Shown one piece after another: positions 24,894-33,645 of a DNA stretch of 64,000 bases. The notes under the pieces are model-generated. The model was not told the DNA's origin, did no database searches, and was given only the letters and a program-made list of their open reading frames with translations. The position numbers and the translations under genes are program-made. This DNA is from Paenibacillus paridis (lineage in GTDB: Bacteria; Bacillota; Bacilli; Paenibacillales; Paenibacillaceae). Numbering within the stretch: position 1 is the stretch's first letter; each line of letters begins with the position of its first letter. Location: assembly GCF_006345825.1 (NCBI RefSeq), contig NZ_VCIX01000076.1:114597-178596 (forward strand), read 5' to 3'.

Positions 24894-27800
24894 GTGAGTA
24901 GGTATTTAAGGAAAACAAACTCATTCATCATTCTTGCTCTATTAATCTCTTTACTACAGCCAGCACTAATCGTTAATGCGGCGATCACTGAACTTCCATC
25001 CACAGAGTACGGTAAGGTCATCGACGTTCGTCAGGCGGAGCTGGCGCCGGGCGCGGTGTATACGTGGATGGATATGGAGAATGAACGCGGCTTGCAAAAA
25101 ATACATACGGTATCGTTTGATCCGAAAAACCCGAATTTGGAGCTGCGCGCAGGCACCAAGGACGGGAAAGTGTACGGCATGAAGGGCGTCGCCGAAATGG
25201 CCGCATACGCAGACGCACCGGGCAGCCGAGTCATTGCGGGCATTAATGGCGACTTTTATGAAATCAGCGGCTTTGCGACGGGTGTTCCGAATGGCTTGTT
25301 TATGGATGGCGGGCGCATTTTGAATAGCCCGATTTCGGCATATACATTTGGATTGAAAGCCGACGGTTCGTCCATTTATGGCGCTCCAAAGCTGACCAAG
25401 ACGGTCACGATCGGCGGACTGAAAACCAACCTGACCAGCATTAACCGTTATAGGGATACGAACCAACTGGTGCTATATACAGCGGATTACAATGCTTCGA
25501 CCAAATCGACCAATTTAGGCGATGAGATCGTACTGGATATCGTGCAAGGGGAAGTGAAAAGCGGACAGTCGATGAAGCTGAAGGTGGCTGAGGTCCGCAA
25601 GGATCAAGGTGACGCGCCACTTGTACAAGGAAAGGTCGTATTATCGGCATCTGGCACATCACGCGCGGTTGTTGCGGGGCTTCAGACGGGTGACGAGGTA
25701 ACCGCAGACTTTGCTTTAGATGGCGACTGGAGCCAAGTGACGGTAGCGATTGGAGGACAAGGTCCTCTTGTGAAGGATGGCATTCCGCAGCTGAATGTTG
25801 GGCCAGAGGGCGTTCATCCGCGTACTGCGATTGGGACGAAGGCCGATGGCAGCATTGTGCTGTTTGAGATTGACGGCAGGGCACCGGGCTTTAGCGAAGG
25901 CGTTGAAACCGATGAGCTAGCGAAAATGTTAAAGGACATGGGTGTCGTTAACGCGATGAACCTCGACGGCGGCGGATCTTCTACATTTGTAGCGAAGCTC
26001 CCGGGCACGAACAAGGTGCAAATGCTGAACCAAGGCTCCGATGGCGGGGAGCGGAAGACGGGCAACGGCCTGCTGCTCATCAACACCGCGCCAGAGCTTC
26101 AGGCGGCATCGAAGCTTGCGATTCAGCCGAACGCCGAGCGTATTTTGCAAGGCTCATCGTATACGTTTAAAGCAGCGGGAGTCGATGCCAATGGACATCC
26201 GGCAGCGTATGAAGGTAACCTCGGCTGGCAGGTGGACCCATCGCTTGGCACTATAAATGCGAGTGGCGTATTCACCGCAGGTACTAAGGCCGCAACAGGA
26301 GTCGTCACAGCAACCGCTGGCTCTGTACAGGGTCATGGGGAAATTGAGGTCGTCGATCAGCTAACGGCGCTTCAATTTCCGGATGTCATCAAGACCTATA
26401 CCTCAGGAGCCAAGACACCCCTGATGGTCAAAGCCTTGCGCAATGGCCAAACGGTGCAAGCCGACAACCACAGCTTTGAATGGCGAGTGGAAGGCAGCAT
26501 TGGCAGCGTGGATGAGAACGGTGTTTTTCATGCGACAGAGGAGAACGGGCAGCATGGCAAAATTTTTGCGAAGTACGGCAATGTGGAAACTTCATTTGAA
26601 GTGAACGTGGGTCTGCCGCCGGTTATGCTAGAGGACTTTGAGGCGGGCCTCGGCAAATACATCGCATCGAATGCGGCTGCAAACTACACGAGAATTGTGG
26701 AGGTAACGGATCAGGATTTTGTAAGAAGCGGGAATAAGGCGCTCAAGCTGGAGTATGATTTTATTGGCAAAACGGGAACCTCAGGCGCTTACTTAGCCGC
26801 CTCTTCCACACAAAACCGCATTCAAATTCCCGGTTATCCGGAAAAAATCAGCATGTGGGTTTATGGGGATGGGAAGAAGCACTGGCTGCGTGCCCAGCTC
26901 AGGGACGGCAACAATGCGGCTATTCCGGTTGATTTTACGGATAATGTGAGCGGCGTGGACTGGATCGGCTGGAAGTATGTAGAGGTCGCTGTGCCAAAAG
27001 GGAAAGCGACGCCGCTCACGATGGACATGCCGGTTCGTTACATGGAGACCAGCAACCTTAAGAAGACGGATGGGGCCTTGTATATCGATGACATCCGCGC
27101 CATTTACGGACCGCTCGAGGAAGATACGACGCCTCCGGTGTTCAAGGATATTTATCCGGCAGAGAACGCAGTTATCAAAACAGCAACGCCGACGATTGCG
27201 GTCCATGGCGAGGATGCGGGCTACGACCCTGTTCAGCATCCGGGCACCACACTTATTGACCCTGCCAAAACCCGGGTATACGTGGATGACCAGCTCGTAG
27301 AGCATGGCTTCCATCCGCCGGCTGGCCTTATTACGTATAAACCAACCCTCCCGCTTGCAGAAGGACGTCATAAGGTGAAAATGGCCATTCGGGACATGGC
27401 TGGCAATCAGACGATTAAAGAATGGTACTTCATGGTCAATCTTGGATCGCCTTATTATATCTACGATACGCCTAGCGAGCTGTTCGCGGGGAACACGTAC
27501 ACGTTAAATGTCCGCGCAGAGAAAGCAAGCAAGCTAAAGGAAGGCCATATTGCGTTCCAATTTGATCCGGCAGCGGTAAAAGACATTCAACTGATCCGCG
27601 GCGCCAAAGTGCAAGCCAACCAGCTGGAAGCTATCCTAGATGCGGAGCAAGGCAGCATTCGTTTAAACCTGTTAAATCTTAATGAGGCTAACCTTGCCGA
27701 TACGGATATGATCGGACAGATTCAGTACACGGTTCGCAATGATTATGTCGGGCCGCTCACGCTTGAGCAGACGGCGGTTGATGTATCGAAGCCGTTTGTC

Positions 27801-30800
27801 ATTGAAAATACATCCGGCGCTGTTATCTCTACCGAAGGGGCGGGGACGCCAATTAGCTTCATCGGGGCGGCTGCGGAAGCGAGCGTGAAGACGCAGCTCA
27901 AGCTGAATTGGGATCATTATACGATCGGAATGGGTTATTCGGCCGCTTTTAAAGTGACCGAGATACAAGGCAATGCCGCAGTGGAGGGAGCAAAGCTGCT
28001 AATTAATCAAGTCGAGGTGGCTGATGCCAGCACGGGCGCGGACGGTACGTTGTCGACCGTGGCAGCGACTGGAGCGGCAGGCACCTATACGTTACAGGCG
28101 GTAAAAGGTAATGCGTACAGTCCAGTTATGACTTTTAAGGTTTCGCCTCATGCTGGAACATCAGCGCCGCGTAACATGAATGTGACGATGGGGAGCGATC
28201 CGAGCACCTCTCGTCAATTTACTTGGCAGACAGACCCGCTTACGACGGATACGGTCGTTGAGCTGGCGAAGCAATCGGAATTTAAAGGCTTCGAGGACAG
28301 CCAGGTGACCAGAATAACAGGCTTCAGCTCGATCTACAACACGAACAATGACGGAACGATGCGCGTGCACAAAGCGGAAGCCACGCAGCTTGCGCCGGAT
28401 ACGCTTTACGTGTACCGGGTCGGCGATGGCAAGACAAATGTGAGCGCACAAGGCACCTTCCGAACCAGCGCTGCTTCGGGCGATACGATGAAGTTTTTGT
28501 TTATCGGGGACTCACAGGCCGATTCGAAAGCGGGCTTCGCGCTGTGGGGCAATACGCTGGAGAAGGCTTCGGCCTATATGCCGGATGCGGAAATGCTCGT
28601 CCATGCAGGCGACATCGTTGACAAAGGGTATGAGCAGGAGCAGTGGGACTGGTGGTTTGAGGCGGCGCAAGAGAAGCTGCTGAACACGACGCTCGTACCG
28701 ATCATCGGAAACCATGAGGTCATGGGAACGAACGGGGCCGGCGACTATCTGGCACAGTTCCATAACCCGCAAAACGGGGCCGCAAGCGTAAAAGGCTCTA
28801 ACTATTCGTTTGATGTCAAAGACACGCATTTTGTGGTGATGAATACGGAGATGTCCAGCCAAGTCTTCGACGAGCAAGCGAAGTGGCTGGATGAGGATTT
28901 GGCGAAATCAACTAAGAAGTGGAAGGTTGTTTTCTTCCATCAAGGGCCTTATGGCAGCATCTACGCGAATGAAAAGGTGCAGTCCATCTGGGTACCGGTC
29001 TTCGACAAGCATGGCGTGGATCTCGTCATGAACGGCCATGACCACATTTATATGAGGTCTTATCCAATGAAGGGCGGCGAGAAGGTCGCGGAAGGACAAG
29101 GCACAAGATATGTCATCGGCGGTTCTTCCGGCCCTAAGTTCTATGCGCTTACGCCGCGTTATTGGCAGGAGCAGATTTTTGACGAGGATGCTCAAATCTT
29201 TACGGCTGTTGAAATAACGGAAAATGAGATTGTTGTCATTGGCCGAACGGTTGACGGCAGGGAAATTGACCGGTTTGCCATTGCTAAGGTTGAGCCGGAG
29301 AGCGTTAAGCTGGACATGGCAAGCGCTGAGCTTGAACCGGGACAGTCCCTGAAATTAAATGCAGCGGTATGGCCTGAGGAAGCGACGGCGAGAGCGCTGG
29401 TCTGGTCCATCGTTCAAGCAGCGCCAGAAGGTGCAGTAACGGTAGATGCGGCGGGATTAGTTACGGCGGTAACACCGGGGCAAGCGACAGTAAGGGCAAC
29501 GGTTAGCGGTTATTCGGAGATTTATGCCGAAAGCGTGATTACTGTAACAGATCCACTAAAGGAAATCACGCTAGTGGGTCAAACGGCGCTTCAGGTTGGC
29601 GCGACAGATACGGCAGTAACAACGGCGGTCTACAGTTCAGGCTGGAAAGATCCGGTAACGGTAGGGCTTGCCTACGCCAGCTCGAATGAGGAAGTCGCTG
29701 ACATTAATGAAGCGGGCCAGATTCATGCGAAGAAGGAAGGCAAGACGGAAATATCAGTTACTTATAGAGGCTTTAGCGCCAAATATATGCTGACAGTTAC
29801 GACTGACAAGCCGGAAATCACATTAAGCAAGCTGGAGCTAAGCGGATTGCCTGCAAAAATGATTCCGGGCCAGTCGGCGCAAGCGAAGGTGACAGCGGTA
29901 TATAGTGACGGCAGCACCAAGGATGCTACTAAGGAGGCTCAGCTAACAAGCAGCAGCCGGACGATCATTGATATTGCGAATGGCGGTATCGCAGTAGCTT
30001 TGCAGACCGGGCAAGCGACGATTATGGCAAGCTATGGCGGTAAACAGGCAGAACTCGTCATTATCGTAGCAGCGGAGGCAACACCGACTCCGGTACCATC
30101 AGCGACGCCAACGCCAACGCCAACGCCGACACCGACGTCGGCACCAACAACAGCACCAACAACAGCACCAACGCCGACACCGACGTCGGCACCAACAACA
30201 GCACCAACAACAGCACCAACGCCGGCAACGACACCTGCGCCTACAGCAGTGCCATCGGCCACTCCGACTGGCGTGATCACCGTAACGGAGAAGCAGCTCG
30301 CAGATAAAAATACGAACGGCGAGATGGTTATCAAGTCGGAAAGTAACATGAGTGAATTGGTGTTACCAGGCAATGCTGCGCAATTGCTTGCTGGTGCAGC
30401 GATTAAGCTTGAAGCTAACAATCTGGAAATCACCATTCCGGCAACGGTGCTCGCTAGCCTTACGCAGCAGCTTCCGGCTGATGAGGTGGACAAGAGCAAA
30501 ATATCGCTGACAGCCAAACCATTAGCGAGAAGTGAAGCTGACGCTATGCTAGCCAAGGCTGGAAGCCAAGCAGGCGCGCAGTTAACTGCTGGCGCTGAAA
30601 TGCTTGATTTTACCTTGAGCATGACGTCCGAGGCTGGTAAAACAGTCACGTTAAGCCAGTTCCAGCAGCCCATCACCATTTCTTTCGCGGTTGATCCGTC
30701 AGCAGACGCGTCCTTACTCGGCATTTATTATGTGACGGATGACGGTAAGCTTCAATATATCGGCGGCAAGCTGGAAAATGGAAGGCTGACCGCTTCGATT

Positions 30801-31388
30801 AATCATTTCAGTTCATATGCTATGCTGGAATATAACAAAGCCTTCAGCGATTTGCCTGCAAGTCACTGGGCCGCCCAAACGGTAAAGGAGCTTGCGGCTA
30901 AGCAGCTGATTCAAGGCGTGTCCGCTGACCGCTTTAATCCAGTCCAAGCCGTAACTCGCGCGGAGTTCGCCGCACTGCTAGTGCGGACGCTTCGAATCAC
31001 GGGAGAGGCCGAACTAGCCTTTACGGATGTATCTGCAGATAAATGGTATGCGGGGGAAGTAGCCTTGGCTCACCAAGCCGGAATTGTAAGCGGGGTATCG
31101 GCTGCTGCGTTTGCTCCTAACGCTGCCATTACCCGCCAAGAGATGGCGGCCTTGCTCGTGAGAGGCTACGAATATGCGCTGAGCAAGAAGTTGAATGCCC
31201 CAATCGGCAGCGTAAGCTTCGTGGATACGGCTTCCGCGCCGGAATGGGCGCAAGCCGCGATTGCGAAAGCGGCGGACCTTGGTCTAATCACGGGACGCTC
31301 GAAGGAGCAGTTTGCTCCGGGAGATAACGGCTCTAGGGCGGAAAGCGCGCAAATGATATTGAATTTGCTTCACCTTATTAATAAATAA
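24894..31388 (+). CDS. SLH-anchored protein with phosphodiester glycosidase and metallophosphatase domains
   Basis: 2164 residues. Signal peptide (FIILALLISLLQPALIVNAA); a NAGPA/DUF2233-type phosphodiester glycosidase domain (about 40-400: GINGDFY about 116, PRTAIG, NLDGGGSST about 356); Ig-like modules; a carbohydrate-binding-like region beginning EDFEAGLGKYIAS (about 580-750); a purple-acid-phosphatase-like FN3 and calcineurin-type metallophosphatase domain (about 1080-1420: FIGDSQAD, HAGDIVDKG, GNHE, FHQGP, NGHDH give the full metal set); BIG2-like domains (about 1465-1720); a Pro/Thr linker; a stalk; and three SLH motifs (about 1982-2164). Known members of the first family remove sugar from sugar-phosphodiesters and the second hydrolyses phosphoesters, so one protein could both uncap and dephosphorylate polymer-bound phosphate (inference). 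GTG 24894 follows AAGGAGG. It sits between two NERD-helicase paralogues. Confidence 0.9.
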   Translation: MSRYLRKTNSFIILALLISLLQPALIVNAAITELPSTEYGKVIDVRQAELAPGAVYTWMDMENERGLQKIHTVSFDPKNPNLELRAGTKDGKVYGMKGVAEMAAYADAPGSRVIAGINGDFYEISGFATGVPNGLFMDGGRILNSPISAYTFGLKADGSSIYGAPKLTKTVTIGGLKTNLTSINRYRDTNQLVLYTADYNASTKSTNLGDEIVLDIVQGEVKSGQSMKLKVAEVRKDQGDAPLVQGKVVLSASGTSRAVVAGLQTGDEVTADFALDGDWSQVTVAIGGQGPLVKDGIPQLNVGPEGVHPRTAIGTKADGSIVLFEIDGRAPGFSEGVETDELAKMLKDMGVVNAMNLDGGGSSTFVAKLPGTNKVQMLNQGSDGGERKTGNGLLLINTAPELQAASKLAIQPNAERILQGSSYTFKAAGVDANGHPAAYEGNLGWQVDPSLGTINASGVFTAGTKAATGVVTATAGSVQGHGEIEVVDQLTALQFPDVIKTYTSGAKTPLMVKALRNGQTVQADNHSFEWRVEGSIGSVDENGVFHATEENGQHGKIFAKYGNVETSFEVNVGLPPVMLEDFEAGLGKYIASNAAANYTRIVEVTDQDFVRSGNKALKLEYDFIGKTGTSGAYLAASSTQNRIQIPGYPEKISMWVYGDGKKHWLRAQLRDGNNAAIPVDFTDNVSGVDWIGWKYVEVAVPKGKATPLTMDMPVRYMETSNLKKTDGALYIDDIRAIYGPLEEDTTPPVFKDIYPAENAVIKTATPTIAVHGEDAGYDPVQHPGTTLIDPAKTRVYVDDQLVEHGFHPPAGLITYKPTLPLAEGRHKVKMAIRDMAGNQTIKEWYFMVNLGSPYYIYDTPSELFAGNTYTLNVRAEKASKLKEGHIAFQFDPAAVKDIQLIRGAKVQANQLEAILDAEQGSIRLNLLNLNEANLADTDMIGQIQYTVRNDYVGPLTLEQTAVDVSKPFVIENTSGAVISTEGAGTPISFIGAAAEASVKTQLKLNWDHYTIGMGYSAAFKVTEIQGNAAVEGAKLLINQVEVADASTGADGTLSTVAATGAAGTYTLQAVKGNAYSPVMTFKVSPHAGTSAPRNMNVTMGSDPSTSRQFTWQTDPLTTDTVVELAKQSEFKGFEDSQVTRITGFSSIYNTNNDGTMRVHKAEATQLAPDTLYVYRVGDGKTNVSAQGTFRTSAASGDTMKFLFIGDSQADSKAGFALWGNTLEKASAYMPDAEMLVHAGDIVDKGYEQEQWDWWFEAAQEKLLNTTLVPIIGNHEVMGTNGAGDYLAQFHNPQNGAASVKGSNYSFDVKDTHFVVMNTEMSSQVFDEQAKWLDEDLAKSTKKWKVVFFHQGPYGSIYANEKVQSIWVPVFDKHGVDLVMNGHDHIYMRSYPMKGGEKVAEGQGTRYVIGGSSGPKFYALTPRYWQEQIFDEDAQIFTAVEITENEIVVIGRTVDGREIDRFAIAKVEPESVKLDMASAELEPGQSLKLNAAVWPEEATARALVWSIVQAAPEGAVTVDAAGLVTAVTPGQATVRATVSGYSEIYAESVITVTDPLKEITLVGQTALQVGATDTAVTTAVYSSGWKDPVTVGLAYASSNEEVADINEAGQIHAKKEGKTEISVTYRGFSAKYMLTVTTDKPEITLSKLELSGLPAKMIPGQSAQAKVTAVYSDGSTKDATKEAQLTSSSRTIIDIANGGIAVALQTGQATIMASYGGKQAELVIIVAAEATPTPVPSATPTPTPTPTPTSAPTTAPTTAPTPTPTSAPTTAPTTAPTPATTPAPTAVPSATPTGVITVTEKQLADKNTNGEMVIKSESNMSELVLPGNAAQLLAGAAIKLEANNLEITIPATVLASLTQQLPADEVDKSKISLTAKPLARSEADAMLAKAGSQAGAQLTAGAEMLDFTLSMTSEAGKTVTLSQFQQPITISFAVDPSADASLLGIYYVTDDGKLQYIGGKLENGRLTASINHFSSYAMLEYNKAFSDLPASHWAAQTVKELAAKQLIQGVSADRFNPVQAVTRAEFAALLVRTLRITGEAELAFTDVSADKWYAGEVALAHQAGIVSGVSAAAFAPNAAITRQEMAALLVRGYEYALSKKLNAPIGSVSFVDTASAPEWAQAAIAKAADLGLITGRSKEQFAPGDNGSRAESAQMILNLLHLINK
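30125..30222 (+). repeat. 48-bp tandem repeat encoding a Pro/Thr/Ala linker
   Basis: Two units of 48 bp beginning GCCGACACCGACGTCGG at 30125 and 30173, inside a longer ACC/CCA-rich stretch (about 30085-30250) that encodes TPTP and APTTAPTTAP runs. It is a flexible spacer between BIG2-like and stalk domains and likely to vary in length between strains. Confidence 0.85.
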
Positions 31389-31402
31389 CGGAAACGACTG
31401 AA

Positions 31403-31449
31403 AGGAACAGGGGGATAAGCAGCGTGCTGCTTGTCTCCCTGTTCTTTTT
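31403..31449 (+). terminator. Strong rho-independent terminator after the SLH gene
   Basis: A stem of about 19 bp, GAACAGGG...GCAGC against GCTGC...CCCTGTTC, with only GT in the loop and a TTTTT tail. Confidence 0.9.
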
Positions 31450-31552
31450 GTTGTGGGGCTGCTGGCATGGAGAAGTGCTGCGTGACTAAAGCTGCACTCC
31501 AAGATATACCTCCATATCGAACAGAAAATTCCCCTCGATAAGGAAAATATTT

Positions 31553-31581
31553 TTGCTTGTTCCCGCTCCGAGCTTTATACT
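31553..31581 (+). promoter_or_regulatory. Sigma-A-type promoter of the degenerate NERD-helicase gene
   Basis: TTGCTT (31553-31558), 17-base spacer, TATACT (31576-31581), then GGGAGGTGG at 31607-31615 before ATG 31622. The TAGTCT operator seen at the intact paralogue is absent here. Confidence 0.65.
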
Positions 31582-31621
31582 ATCATCAACCAGAAAAAAC
31601 GGAAACGGGAGGTGGCAAAGG

Positions 31622-33475
31622 ATGGCTTACATGGTCCCCGAGGTGATTCGGACGAGTGCGGCTGCGGGAGAGCGAATGCTGTTTCGGACGCTGAAGGAGC
31701 ATTTAGCGGATGACTACTTGGTCTATTACGAACCGGAAATTGAAGGGATACAGCTTGATTTTGTCATCATCGGTCCGGATCTTGGGGTTGTGGTGCTTGA
31801 GGTCTGGGACTATACCCGGTCAGCTTTATTGCAGATTGATCAAGACGAATGGCAGCTTCACACGTCTTCGGGACGGATAGAGACTGTCACGAACCCCTAT
31901 AAGCAAGCCAAGGACAAAGCGCGGCATGTCGGCAATCGGCTGAAGCAAGACCCGCTGCTTGCGGAGGAGAACGGACGCCAGCTGAGGTTCCGCTGCGGTT
32001 TTGGTACGGTTTTCACCCGCATGCGGCAGGAGGATTTCGACAAGTACCAGCTGTACGACGTGATTTCGCCTGAGTTTGTGCTTTGCCGTGACGAGGTTGA
32101 CACTGATGAAGCGGGTTTCTCAGCCGATCTTCTCATTGAGAAAATTCATAGCATGTTTACGGTATGGAGCCGCAGCAGCGCGATTTTGTCACACGAGGAA
32201 ATTCACGCGATCCGCTCTTGCCTACAGCCAGAGGTGCGCATCAGCGCCGAGTATCGCCAGCAAAAGGACGATCAGAATCAGCTCTTGCTGTCGCTGCATC
32301 CGATGAAGGCGGCCGATCTCCATTCGGAAAATAGGCCAAGCCCGCTCGCCGCTACCCGCCGCAATGGTCTAGGCAGCACTAGACAAACGAGCCTCCTTGC
32401 CCATCGAGCCAAGGCGCTTGCCAAGCAGCATCCCGATTGGAAAATTCTTGTCCTAAGCAACAATCATTCCTTATCCGTCATCCTGCGGGATCTCATTGAC
32501 GAGCTCATGGATGAGCCCGAGGATCTGTTTGACTGGCTTATGCTCGAGGAGCAAAAGGATCAGAAGGCCCATGAGCATAATGTAGAGGTCTATCATTTTC
32601 ATGAGTGGCTGTTCAACCAGTTAAATGTCCGAGCGGCTGATGTGGCTGAACTTACTGCAAAGCTGGAGAGGAAAGAGGCGATTCTGCCGTCCTATGATGT
32701 GATACTCATTGATGAGGGGCAGGCGTTCGATCAGGAGTGGTTGAAGCTTCTTCATCATATGCTGAGGCCGGGCTCGCAGCACGCGAGTCACGAATCGAAA
32801 GAACGCTCTCGCATCGTATCGATGAATTACCGCAACTCCGCCCAAATCATCCAGTTCGCATGGAGCTTTTATGAGCAGCATTCGCTTCTCCGCAGCAGCA
32901 TGCAGGAGGGCTCGATCGACGGCGTCGATATCATCCCTCCCCAAAGCACGCGGCGCAAAGGGCCCGAGCCGGCTATATTGCGTTGCAATAGTTTAAAAGA
33001 GGAGATGGAGGCTGTCGCCACCCGCATCCAGCATCTGCATCACGAACGGAAGGTCGCTTATGCGGAAATGGCAATTTTGTACCGTGTGAAAAATAATTAT
33101 CATATGTCCTATATAGATCTGATCCGCAAGGAGCTGGGGCGTCAGAACCTCCCGTTTCAAGGGGTGGCCGATGCAGAAGCAGCTGCTGGTACGCCGCAGG
33201 CCAAAGGCAGCTCTAACGACCGCGTTCAGATCCTGGCGGTTGACCAGGCCAAAGGCCTCGATTTTCGAGCGGTATTCATCGTAAACGCGGAAAATATGCC
33301 GCTCTCGCTTGAGGAGGCCGAGGAGCGCGAGGTCTCGCTCTTCTACCTTGCGATGACCCGCGCGCTGGATTGGCTGTGCATCTCCTATAGCGGAGATTCG
33401 AAGTTCACGCTTTACCTGGACGAGCTCCAGCAGCAGCGGAAGCACAAGAAAACATCCGTCAAGCACATGGGCTAA
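31622..33475 (+). CDS. Degenerate NERD-helicase paralogue (probable pseudoenzyme)
   Basis: 617 residues, full-length and uninterrupted, aligned throughout with the 640-residue NERD-helicase at 22744. Three active sites are lost: the nuclease ExK is EVW (Lys62 to Trp); Walker A GVAGSGKT is GLGSTRQT (residues 249-256, Lys to Gln); and about 20 residues containing motif III (LLLVEDRAQSIF) are deleted. Motif II reads DEGQA instead of DEGQD. By contrast the N-terminus, motif V (AKGLDFRAVF) and motif VI (FYLAMTRALDW) are well kept, and the gene retains a good promoter (TTGCTT/TATACT), ribosome site (GGGAGGTGG) and terminator. It is therefore not a random pseudogene; a binding-only, regulatory or inhibitor role is plausible. 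The DNA is GC-richer than the intact copy. ATG 31622 is chosen over the ORF start at 31553, which overlaps the promoter. Confidence 0.85.
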   Translation: MAYMVPEVIRTSAAAGERMLFRTLKEHLADDYLVYYEPEIEGIQLDFVIIGPDLGVVVLEVWDYTRSALLQIDQDEWQLHTSSGRIETVTNPYKQAKDKARHVGNRLKQDPLLAEENGRQLRFRCGFGTVFTRMRQEDFDKYQLYDVISPEFVLCRDEVDTDEAGFSADLLIEKIHSMFTVWSRSSAILSHEEIHAIRSCLQPEVRISAEYRQQKDDQNQLLLSLHPMKAADLHSENRPSPLAATRRNGLGSTRQTSLLAHRAKALAKQHPDWKILVLSNNHSLSVILRDLIDELMDEPEDLFDWLMLEEQKDQKAHEHNVEVYHFHEWLFNQLNVRAADVAELTAKLERKEAILPSYDVILIDEGQAFDQEWLKLLHHMLRPGSQHASHESKERSRIVSMNYRNSAQIIQFAWSFYEQHSLLRSSMQEGSIDGVDIIPPQSTRRKGPEPAILRCNSLKEEMEAVATRIQHLHHERKVAYAEMAILYRVKNNYHMSYIDLIRKELGRQNLPFQGVADAEAAAGTPQAKGSSNDRVQILAVDQAKGLDFRAVFIVNAENMPLSLEEAEEREVSLFYLAMTRALDWLCISYSGDSKFTLYLDELQQQRKHKKTSVKHMG

Positions 33476-33495
33476 CCGCCCCCGCGTGGAAAGAG

Positions 33496-33539
33496 AAAGA
33501 CCGTCAACGATGCAGCCTATGCATCCTGACGGTCTTTTT
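33496..33539 (+). terminator. Rho-independent terminator
   Basis: Perfect AAAGACCGTCA / TGACGGTCTTT stem with an inner GATGCA/TGCATC pairing and a T tail. Confidence 0.9.
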
Positions 33540-33594
33540 CTAAATATAAGAATTTAAAGGCTTCACGCATAAAATGAGCTTCTATTTCACCGTC

Positions 33595-33634
33595 AAAGCT
33601 CCTTTAGCGTCTAATGGACGCCAAAGGAGCTTTT
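33595..33634 (-). terminator. Terminator of the minus-strand transporter-like gene
   Basis: Stem AAGCTCCTTTaGCGTC / GACGCcAAAGGAGCTT with a short loop, T-rich on both sides; just downstream of the minus-strand stop at 33646. Confidence 0.8.
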
Positions 33635-33645
33635 GCTTGACCACT

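Noticed and set aside
30032..30724. 230-codon minus-strand ORF rich in Val/Gly
   Set aside because: Antisense to the Pro/Thr linker of the SLH protein; composition is a by-product of the ACC repeats.
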